This document shows, piece after piece, positions 47,061 through 56,109 of a DNA stretch of 64,000 bases. The stretch comes from Rhynchospora pubera. Its lineage: Eukaryota; Streptophyta; Magnoliopsida; Poales; Cyperaceae. The translations under genes and the position numbers were made by a program. The stretch covers positions 237,454,973 through 237,518,972 of the forward strand of contig CM051462.1 of NCBI GenBank assembly GCA_028095005.1, given 5' to 3'. The notes beneath the pieces are model-generated. The model searched no databases. It was not told where the DNA came from and saw only the letters and a program-made list of their open reading frames with translations. Numbering within the stretch: position 1 is the stretch's first letter; every line of letters starts with the position of its first letter.

Positions 47061-50036
47061 TTAATTCAAGCACTTCCTTTCTCGATTGAGTTTCCATTTT
47101 TCTTGAAGAACCGACCGAGCCAAATAATTTTTTCCCTCTCTATTCAGACCGTAAAAAACTGTTCTAAAATTTATTGTACTTGGAATAATTCCCATATCTA
47201 ACATTTCATGAATAAGCAACAAAGCATCCTCTGACCTCCCAGCTTTGCAAAGAGATCGCATAAACATAGAGTAGGTTTCAAAATCTGGAAAAGGCCCCTT
47301 TAATTTCATCTTATAAAATATACCCCAAGCCTCTTTAACCATGTAATTATTCATGAAACCTCGAATCAGCGCTGAGTAAGTGACAACTGTGAGTTCACAT
47401 CCCTCTTCTTGCATTTTCCTGAATATCTCTAAAGCTTTTCCTGAATTTCTCTCCTTAAAGAAATGAACTATCAAGGAAGTGTACACATAAGTGGTACATG
47501 GTATGCCAACCCTTTTCATTTCTTCCACCTTGTCTAATGCCTCCTTATCACGGCCACCCCTCAACAAAGAATGAATTATACTTGCATACATATACTGGTC
47601 TATGGTACACCCAATTTTTTTTATGTCATGCAACAATGCAAGAGCCTCATCAATTCTTCCTGCTCGACACATGGCCTTAATAAGCACCGAGTACACAACT
47701 TGCATTTCAAATCCCAACTTACACAGGGATACAACAGAACGTCTTGCATCCTCCATCTTACCAACCTCGCATAACATTGACAGGTATGTATCGATTGTTT
47801 CCTTATCAGGTACAGACACAGTTTGTGTCATTTCTTTAAAATTTTGCACTGCTTCATCTACTTTTCGACCTTTCTTCCCACAAAGGAACAATGTCAAATA
47901 TTTGTAAGTGGATCTGTCTGGTTGGTACCCCTCTCTCTTCATCTCTTTAAATGCTCTCAAGGCCATTTCAGTCAACCCAGCTTGCCCGTATTGAGATATC
48001 ATGATGGTCCAAGTGTTAGCCATGACAGGGCATCTATTTCTCCTCATTTCATGATAAAGGTATCTCATATGTTGAAAATCCTTTGCACCACCAGCTATCT
48101 TGATAGCCATATTATACGTACAAGTGTTATGCTTATAGTTAGGTCTTTTAGCAACCCATGAAAAGAATTTCAAAGCCACCCCACCATGCCTCGTGCATTT
48201 TCGAAGGATACGATCAACCATTTCAGGGGTATAATGCAAATTTTCTCTCTCCAGCTTTTTTTGTATCTCACTCCATTCTCTTCTGAAATAAAGAATATCA
48301 CAAACTTTCTTGACATCTTCATCATTAATGCTCCAGTTTTCATCTATTGTGTCACTTGAAAGAGCCGCACCTGATTGTGCACACTTATTATTCGATGAAA
48401 TATTACCTTGTTCGGCTCCTACACTACCAGAGTTAAACACTAGCCTCAGAGACTCAGCCTTTTCAACCAACTCTGAGTTGCCTATTTTGGTGAGACAACC
48501 AATAACCAAGTTGATGATGCTGTCAGATGGATTTATACCCAAACCCATCATCTCTTCTAGTACCTTTAGTGCCTCTTGAGGAAATGAGACCCTGCATAGC
48601 TCCTTTATCAACACAGTATAAGACTTCAAACTGAGTTTAAGACCTTTCTCTCTTGTCCCTTTTAATACACCCCACGCCTCAGAAATTTTACCAAGGCTAA
48701 TATAACCAGCAACTAATGCCGTAATTACCACGGTATCAGGCTGTATGCCCTGCTCGAGCATTTCATCAAATAGTTTGAACGCATCTTGGTGCCTATTACC
48801 CCTAAAGAGGTGTTGCATGGCCTGAGTATAAGAGGAGATGTCTGGTATCAGCCCTGCTTCTCTCATTGTTGCAAAGATCTCTATTGCTTTGTCCATGTCT
48901 CCTTTTCTCAGAAACCCATCAATTAAAAAACCATAAGCCTTCTTACTAACTGATGAATTTATCTTCAAGGAATTTATCATTTCCAGAGCTTCTTCCATCA
49001 TTCCACCTCTGCACAGCCCTTTCAGAAAAATCTCATATGCCTCAGTGGAAACCATATTTTTCTTAGTCATTTCACCAAACACCTCTTGGGCAGCTTTCAC
49101 CTTTCCTTTAATACAATAAGACTTCAGCAAACAAACATAACCTTCATTTTCTGAGAAATTCATAGCCTTAGTCAGGTCATCTCTAACAGGTTGAATGCAT
49201 TCTTTATCATCCAATTCAACCAAACAATTTAGAAGCATTTGAAATAATCGTAAATTTAGAGCCATGTTCTTAGAAACCATCTCTTTGTAGAATTCCAATG
49301 CTAATTCTGGTTTTTCTGCATAGCACAAAGCAGAAAGAATTACCTTATAGACTTGGTAATCGGGTTCGCAACCCGATTTCTTCATGGATTGGAATGTGGA
49401 TAGAGCTTTGCCAACCCGACCTGTATTTCCATAATGCATAATGAGTATGGTCCATGTTTTTATGTCTTTTTGACAAGCATCTTTCTCCATTTCTTCTACC
49501 AACCACTCCATGAGATCAATTTTTTTGGTGTCTCCAGCAATGTACAACATTGTGTTGTAGGTCTCGGTAGAGTGATAGAAACCTGGTCTGGACTTAACCC
49601 AATTGAAGAACCTAAGGGCTAAATGACACAGTTTGAAACACCGTTTAAGAACCATGGCTACAATTTCAGGATCACACGGTAAACATAATTGATCCAATCT
49701 CTGTTCCATGGAGAACCCTGATTGATCTGACCTAACAACCTCAGTTATCCTCTGTACAATTGGGCTAACATCTTCTTCGTGGGGAGAGTTGTTGCGATCG
49801 ATGTTTCCTCTTGTTGAAGCATTTGGACAAACAGGTGGTGAGGCTATGCGTTGTTGGGATTTTGGGTCCATAATGAGTTGATTGGTAATGGAAGGGGGTG
49901 GTATAATAGAAGAGATGCTTTGGTATAAAGAGGCGGAGTCAGGTTGGGTGGTTTTGTATGGTTTGGCTTGTGCTGATTTATAGCGGAGTTGGAAGAGGGG
50001 AGAAGGATAAGAGAGGAGTTTGGTTGCCTTTCTCAT
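47061..50036 (-). CDS. P-class pentatricopeptide repeat protein, 991 aa
   Basis: Single-exon protein made largely of 35-residue PPR motifs, expected to bind organelle RNA base by base. Residues 1-30 are rich in K, R, S and Y without acidic residues, suggesting mitochondrial or plastid import. PPR arrays run from about residue 155 to 545 and about 630 to 985, separated by a non-repeat linker (NKCAQSGAALSSDTIDENWSIN). The two halves are related: each starts with a block of the type VLKRC...LALRFFNWVKSRP followed by a TYN motif and a TWTI motif. No E, DYW, SMR or RRM domain follows, so it is P-class. The overall look recalls the Arabidopsis At5g06400 type (from memory, not checked). A 5' UTR intron is likely (50180-50039). 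Its target RNA is unknown. A decayed paralogue lies at 27945-34345. Confidence 0.94.
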   Translation of the reverse strand: MRKATKLLSYPSPLFQLRYKSAQAKPYKTTQPDSASLYQSISSIIPPPSITNQLIMDPKSQQRIASPPVCPNASTRGNIDRNNSPHEEDVSPIVQRITEVVRSDQSGFSMEQRLDQLCLPCDPEIVAMVLKRCFKLCHLALRFFNWVKSRPGFYHSTETYNTMLYIAGDTKKIDLMEWLVEEMEKDACQKDIKTWTILIMHYGNTGRVGKALSTFQSMKKSGCEPDYQVYKVILSALCYAEKPELALEFYKEMVSKNMALNLRLFQMLLNCLVELDDKECIQPVRDDLTKAMNFSENEGYVCLLKSYCIKGKVKAAQEVFGEMTKKNMVSTEAYEIFLKGLCRGGMMEEALEMINSLKINSSVSKKAYGFLIDGFLRKGDMDKAIEIFATMREAGLIPDISSYTQAMQHLFRGNRHQDAFKLFDEMLEQGIQPDTVVITALVAGYISLGKISEAWGVLKGTREKGLKLSLKSYTVLIKELCRVSFPQEALKVLEEMMGLGINPSDSIINLVIGCLTKIGNSELVEKAESLRLVFNSGSVGAEQGNISSNNKCAQSGAALSSDTIDENWSINDEDVKKVCDILYFRREWSEIQKKLERENLHYTPEMVDRILRKCTRHGGVALKFFSWVAKRPNYKHNTCTYNMAIKIAGGAKDFQHMRYLYHEMRRNRCPVMANTWTIMISQYGQAGLTEMALRAFKEMKREGYQPDRSTYKYLTLFLCGKKGRKVDEAVQNFKEMTQTVSVPDKETIDTYLSMLCEVGKMEDARRSVVSLCKLGFEMQVVYSVLIKAMCRAGRIDEALALLHDIKKIGCTIDQYMYASIIHSLLRGGRDKEALDKVEEMKRVGIPCTTYVYTSLIVHFFKERNSGKALEIFRKMQEEGCELTVVTYSALIRGFMNNYMVKEAWGIFYKMKLKGPFPDFETYSMFMRSLCKAGRSEDALLLIHEMLDMGIIPSTINFRTVFYGLNREGKNYLARSVLQEKWKLNRERKCLN

Positions 50037-50340
50037 ATCTGGAGCATTATAGTAGGAGCAATTGTCAGATCACGAAGCAAGCATTTTAATTACAACATAG
50101 ATAGATTAATACCGAAATTACAACAAATATTCAACATTAACCATAGCAGTGTAGATAGAAAAGGAAGTAAGAAGCAATACCTTGTCCGCCAGCAGAAACG
50201 GTACGGTACCAGCGAAGTCTTCACAGGCGAGATCTCTCTCTCGTTCTCTCTCCTCTCCTCTCCTCTTCACTACTCGGAGTCTCGGACCCAGCCACCCAGG
50301 AGGGGACCAGGGAGGTCGAGCTGAAATCTGAATGTCTGAT
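50037..50340 (-). promoter_or_regulatory. Probable 5' UTR with intron of the PPR gene
   Basis: On the minus strand a donor GACAAG/gtattg (50181/50180) and an acceptor tgctccag/ATATG (50039/50038) bracket a 142-bp intron that ends two bases before the ATG. Upstream is a GA-rich leader (50225-50270). This is inferred from splice consensus only. Confidence 0.5.
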
Positions 50341-50890
50341 GTATCGGCGCACCTGGCACAAGTATGCCCCGTTACATCATTAATATTACATTTCACTTAA
50401 ATTATATATATCAAAACTATTTATTAATTCCATAAAAAATGCTTCTATCAAAAAATTAAAAAAAATGAAAAACGATTGCTGACACTTAGTTCATGAACCT
50501 AAGAAGCTTTTCAATATGTCTTCCTTTTAATACATCTCTCTTTTTTAAACTTCAATTATTCAAAATTTTAAAATGCAAATATTACAAAAATAATAAATGT
50601 CATCTATGTCGCTTTTGCTATACATAAAATAATAATTATGATATTTCTATATCATTTTGATTTACTTCAAAAAGTTGCAAACATTTAAAGACGTTGAATT
50701 TTGAAGCTCTTGGTTCTCGTCATCGTCGCTTGTTCCAAGCACTTCTTATGATAGTTTAACATATTAAAGATCTTAATAAGAACAAAATATTAAATTAAGA
50801 TATTTAAATATTTCAGATGTTTCAAATATTGAAACATTTCAAATGTTTTGAAGGGAACATTTATAGATACTGAACATTAAGCCAAGCTAG
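50341..50890. other. Intergenic between PPR gene promoter and KDSB 3' end
   Basis: AT-rich with no recognised gene. The region shared with the KDSB fragment at 44345 starts at about 50895. Confidence 0.4.
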
Positions 50891-51173
50891 AAATTTGAAA
50901 ACAAGCAAACAAGATGCATATACCCAAGAATTGCATGCACGCACTTGAACCATTTCATGGTCACTTGTAATGCTTACATCTAAAAATCGTAAACGAAAAA
51001 GGACAAATACACACAAACATTATTTATCTTTAAAAAAAATAGTTCTAAAACTGTTAGGAAAAAGAAACACCAGAAGAAGCACTCCAGTCAAACCAGGGAA
51101 ATCTCTACCTAGACATAGTGAGCACTACAAACTGTTTCACACTATCAAAATTGAGAAACAAAAAAGAAAGAAG

Positions 51174-54100
51174 CTACTCAATATTTTTCGCTCGCATAAT
51201 AGCTTCCATCTTCTCAACATCTTCAGGAGTGTCAACACCATGAGCATCATGATCAACCTTAATTACCTGGCATTTTGAGCACAATCAATTCACCATAAGA
51301 GCTAACAGTGGCAGCCAATTCACCATAAAACATGATTGCAAATCCTAAGCTAAATAAAACATGATTTGACATTTTGTTGAATTTTAAACCTATCCACAAC
51401 CAACATGTTTGTTACAGATAAGTAACCTTGCAGCATTGCAAGATATTGTACATGTTTGCAGCCCTTGGATTTATAGTAACAGTTTTCATATAAAAATGCC
51501 AAGTCAAACCAATTTTAATATGACCAGAAATAACCCATCATCCACACTGCCACCCAAGTTATTTTCCTAATTAATGGTCCTCAAGCTAAGAGGTTCTATT
51601 GTAAAATTCAAGTCTTTTGTGTCTTATTTCACAAAAAATAAACCATGGTTTCTTGCAAATCTTCCACAGAATTCAGAGACAGGTTCTGCATTTTGGAAAA
51701 GACCCAAAAGACGCAACCTCAAATTTGTAGATTCTATAAAAAATTAAATCAATTGAATTTTAAAGCAACCTTCATCTTATAACCATTCTCTAGAACTTTG
51801 AGTTGTTCGAGATCTTCCTCAAGTTGCAGAGGAGTTGGCTCCAGCTTAGGATATATCTTTAGGAACTCTGAATCATAGCTCTTTACAATGACCAGGGGGG
51901 GGAAATAAGAGTAAGTCAGTAAGACATGCTTATAATACTTAGGCAAGTAATTTTCTGTACTTGAAAGAGCTAGAAGTTTATGCATCAAGCCAACATATAG
52001 AAGGATACACACCCCCTCAGAAGTATGAAAGTATTCTCTATACCTAAGATAAAAAGACTATATAACTAACCCTTGATGATTCTTCAAATTAGATGAGTAA
52101 AATGGGTATTTTGGTGATTCTTTCTTTTCTCTTTAGGATGCTAGGAGAGGAGTGATGTAGAGGTGCATGTTGGTTTTTTGTAAATTTAAATGCATTTCCC
52201 AACTAAATCTTTCGCATTTCCCAACTAAATCTTTCCTCAAAGAAGAAAAAATGGAGATATTTCTAACTCCTTACAAAAATATCTCTTAATCTCTTTTTCA
52301 GAAAAATAAAAGAGGGGCCAAAAAGACCTAGAAATGGGGGTAATTTGGGAACATAAGGCACAAAGAACAGTTTATCTTTTAAAAGACAGCAGAATGGAAC
52401 TCAAAATGGTTTTTCATGGGAATACTCATACGACCATTTGGTCAGGATATTCTTGACATTTGGAACTTAAGGAAGAAGAAAACCAATACCTTTAAAAATC
52501 AATTACTACTATGCAGCATTAAAGATTTGGCAAATTCAAAGGTATTTAGGGGAAAAAAATCCATAATACAACCTATATTTACTTGATAAAAGACTTGGCA
52601 TTTGGGCACTATGTTTTTTTTAAATATATAAGATCCATGTCTTGGTTAGTCTGTGTCTCTGTTGAAATTATAATTAAGGACTTTGGTGTAGGTATTTAAT
52701 TCTAGTTGAAATGGTACTACCCACAGGTACAACTCATGCATCAGCCAGAATAAGCAATGTCAGGTAGTTATCACTAATGACAGTACCTGAATGCCCAGAT
52801 GAAGAAGATACGGGAAATTCGGGTTAACTTTTCCAGACCTGAAACATTTAATTTAAGAAGTCAAACATTGAATATAAATCAACATGTTCAAAATTAGCAT
52901 TGCAGACTCTTGTTGAGTGGTTATATTTGATAAAGGTCCTGTGAGACTTAAATAACTAACGATCCTACAAAATCAGTAATAATGATTATAATTTATTGAA
53001 CCACGGCTTTGTAACCCTTTGAATCAAGGTCTTGAATTCATCAATGTCTGAGTTAGTTTGCAAACATGCTGATACTGATTACATCTTACCATCCCTACCC
53101 CTCCAATACTAAAAAAGGAAAAGTAAAAAAAAAAGAAGGAAATTGAGCTATGTCAGCCCTCAAGTGAGCAATGGAGCCATATATATGAGCTAGTTGAAAA
53201 AAATATAAAAATAAATAAATAGAAAATCAATAAAAATAAATATGGTTTACTTGTTAAAAGGGATTAAGCCTCTGGAGAAGTAGATAGCATAGCCATTACT
53301 GTCAATGACACACTTGACTCGATTAGAGTCGAATGCATGTTCAGGTTTCAGAGATGTGACAGCTGTGCTAAACACCGCATCAGGAGCTCGCTTAATGTGA
53401 GATACAGAAAAGTGATGTGAAAATTAGATGCAAAGAGAGATGATGGCAATGATAGTATGTGGTTGTTTATTTCTTCGGACATGCACACCTGTAAGGCTTG
53501 AACAATTCCATCTATTATCTCAGGCTCAATAAGTGGCTCATCCCCTTGTATGTTGACTACAATATCATAAGTTTTTGCAAGCTTCTGAAGAGCCTCACTG
53601 CATCGCTCAGCTCCTAAAATGTAAAACCATTTATAATCTTAGTTAGCTGATCATGTGCCGGTCAATGTTTACCCATTGAATGGCATTATGAATACATAAG
53701 TGATTTATTTTAAAGAATTAGCTATGAAAAAGTAGAAGCATTTAGTTTTGGCCATGATGCGAAATAAATGATTAAATTAACAAAAGCAGTATGTGGCAAT
53801 AGGAAGGAGAAGAAGGGACCATTTCTGCATGACTCAGATGTCATGATGACATCCGCTCCAAATCCCCTACAGCATTCTGCAATTCTCTCATCATCGGTTG
53901 CCACAACTGCCAAAAACACCAGTTAAATTTAGACAGTTAAAATGATTGTGTGAATAAGGCAAGAAGGTGAAGAAACAATAAATAAATAAAAAAATAAAGA
54001 TGTGAAAAGCATTCATACCAACAGAATCTAGGCTTGATGCCAGCTTGGCTCTCTCCCAGGTTCTCTATTGAAAAATGAATGAATAGAAATAAAGCATACT

Positions 54101-54368
54101 GATACAGCAAGAGAGAGAGAGAGAGAGATGCATATATACATACTTGGATCATGGGCTTGCCGAGAATGGGGACGAGAGGTTTGCCCTCGAAGCGGGAGGA
54201 GGCGTAGCGAGCGGGGATGACGCCAATGACGCGGCTGCGGAAGCTTCTAGATCGAAGGCGGCGGAGGTAGTAGCCGGCCGCCGCCGCTGCCACGCACGAG
54301 CCCAGCAAGACGCCCACGTGCGCGATCCACGCTTTGGCGCCCGATCCCGATTCCGCACAGATCGGCAT
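51174..54368 (-). CDS. KDSB: CMP-KDO synthetase (3-deoxy-manno-octulosonate cytidylyltransferase), 8 exons
   Basis: Transfers CMP from CTP to KDO, giving the short-lived CMP-KDO needed for rhamnogalacturonan II in the cell wall. Exons: 54368-54144, 54064-54019, 53906-53820, 53613-53489, 53390-53251, 52838-52787, 51880-51770 and 51266-51174. All introns are GT/AG and phases join cleanly to 292 aa, close to the plant enzyme. An N-terminal hydrophobic segment (about residues 14-33, HVGVLLGSCVAAAAAGYYL) is a membrane anchor, as in the plant enzyme. The catalytic domain starts with VIGVIPARYASSRFEGKPL (nucleotide-binding loop), then VVATDDERI, VNIQGDEPLIEPEII (metal-binding D/E), GYAIYFSRGLIP, PYLLHLGIQ, EDLEQLKVLENGYKMKV and DHDAHGVDTPEDVE. 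The donor after exon 3 is gtccct, weak but supported by the reading frame. A Mutator-type MITE lies in its upstream region. Confidence 0.95.
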
Positions 54369-54539
54369 TGAGAATTGAGATTGAACCCCCGGATCCCCTT
54401 CACTAGAAAGCGAGAGAGTGGAACTTGGAACTTGGAAGCTATCAAGCGACTGAACTGATCAGGGTCTTCGACTTGAACTTGAGCGCACGATTGACTGACG
54501 TGGACAGTAAACCTGTTAGTGTTGACACGGCGACACGGA

Positions 54540-54635
54540 ATCGTATCCTCTGCCAACCTGTAAAATGTTGGCAGAGTGCCCACCTCCTCTGTAGATCGTT
54601 GGATTTAATCCAACGGTGCATGATGGTAAGGCTGT
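54540..54635. repeat. Short inverted repeats upstream of KDSB
   Basis: TCTGCCAAC / GTTGGCAGA separated by nine bases (54548-54574) and CGTTGGATTTAATCCAACG, a perfect palindrome (54598-54616). They may be remnants of a fold-back element or hairpins in the promoter region. Confidence 0.6.
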
Positions 54636-54645
54636 CTGTCCACCC

Positions 54646-55072
54646 GGAACCGAATCCTCTACGGCCATAAAAAAAACTGCTCCAAGCAGTCCTTTTTATT
54701 TTCTTTAATTTTTAAAAATTATAAAATTCAAATAGAAAATTCAAACCGTTGATCTTGTTAAATTTTATCGGCGATGCGTTTCTATATAAGTTTTATAAAA
54801 TTTGAAGTTAATTTGATACTAGATCAAGTGGTCAACAAATGAACAAACCTGGTTTAATTAATTCTAATCCGTTCATAATTTGGTCACTTAATGAAGTATC
54901 AAATAAACTTCAAATTTTATAAAATTTATATGAAAATGCATCGCTGATAAAACTTAACAAGATCAACGGTTTAGATTCTCCATTTGAATTTTATAATTTT
55001 TAAAAATTAAAAAAAAAAAAAAAAAAAACTGCTTGGAGCAGTCCTTTTTGGGACTGCTGAGGATTCGGTTCC
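54646..55072. mobile_element. Mutator-type MITE, 427 bp, 10-bp target duplication
   Basis: Ends GGAACCGAATCCTC and GAGGATTCGGTTCC; CTGTCCACCC flanks both sides (54636-54645 and 55073-55082). The arms are inverted copies including GATCTTGTTAAATTTTATC / GATAAAACTTAACAAGATC. It inserted about 280 bp upstream of the KDSB start codon. Confidence 0.88.
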
Positions 55073-55082
55073 CTGTCCACCC

Positions 55083-56101
55083 TGCCCTCCTTTGCCCGAT
55101 TTCTTTCTGTGTATTAAAAAAAACAAATAACATCTCCAAAACTTCTCCGATTTTCTCTCTAAAAGTCCAGCCAAAACCTCTCCGTTTCGGTAAAAATTCG
55201 CAGTCTCCAAAACCTCCGATTTTCTCTCTACAATTGATGTGATGGAGAATTCTGAATCAAAATCGGTGTCTCCGACCCCTTGGCATTCTCCTTTCTGTCA
55301 GGGAAATTGCTCAGCACAGGTGTTTTTATACATATATGTGTTTTAACAGTATCTGAGAAATCAGTGAAGTATACCAACGGGTTTTTTATCAAAAAAAAAA
55401 AGTGTGTTTGTTTGATATTTGGAGAATACTCGCTTTATATTTAAGCAGATGTACATACATCTTTGGAGAATAGTCACTGGAATTTGGTCACTTTATATGC
55501 GTATTGAACATTGAAGATTTTATGTGTTTAATTGAACCTTTTAAGTAGCTCATGGAGTTTAATTGCTTTTACACATGTCATTGCATTTTTCACTTTATAT
55601 GCGTCTTTTTCACTTTAGCAATTTCTAATCAGACCAATTTCATGAGCATTGAACATTTTATGTTTAATATTAGTAATCAAGAATTATCATCATAATAATT
55701 AACAATAACAATTTAATAACAACGTACAATTATCATCATAATTAATAACAACAATTTAAAACAAACTGAACATTAATCCAAAAATATCCATTATAATTAA
55801 CAACTCTAAAATTAGATAAAATACATGGAAATTTGGATCACATGAAAATTTGCATTTTTTTGCAAATATACAACGCCTCCTTTGAAGAACAACTTCACTC
55901 GTCTCTTGAGAGATTTTATGAGGATGTGATTATATTTTTTGCGCCCCGTTACGATTCCCTGCGACACGCGCGCTAGTTCGGTCCATCCGGTCTCTGTTTC
56001 GTTTTGCTGTCGTCAATCATTCATTCGGAATGCCTCCTGCTGTCCTGCAGCTGCTTACAAAGGCCTCCAAGGAAGATAAAGCCCATAGATGTTTATATTA
56101 C
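55083..56101. other. Mostly AT-rich intergenic sequence with one possible first exon
   Basis: Apart from the candidate exon at 55244-55319, no gene was recognised. A GC-richer patch lies at 55940-56060. Confidence 0.4.
55244..55319 (+). CDS. Possible first exon or gene fragment, unidentified
   Basis: ATGGAGAATTCTGAATC opens a frame for 25 codons, MENSESKSVSPTPWHSPFCQ and NCSAQ at its end, stopping at a GT donor (CACAG/gtgttt). A pyrimidine-rich leader (55145-55240) resembles a plant 5' UTR. I do not recognise the product and find no convincing second exon before the hAT element at 56110. It may be a gene fragment or an untranslated remnant. Confidence 0.3.
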
Positions 56102-56109
56102 ATTATTAC

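Noticed and set aside
54149..54583. Alternative 144-aa minus frame overlapping KDSB exon 1
   Set aside because: It is in another frame; the frame used for KDSB contains the conserved VIGVIPARY motif and joins correctly to the following exons.
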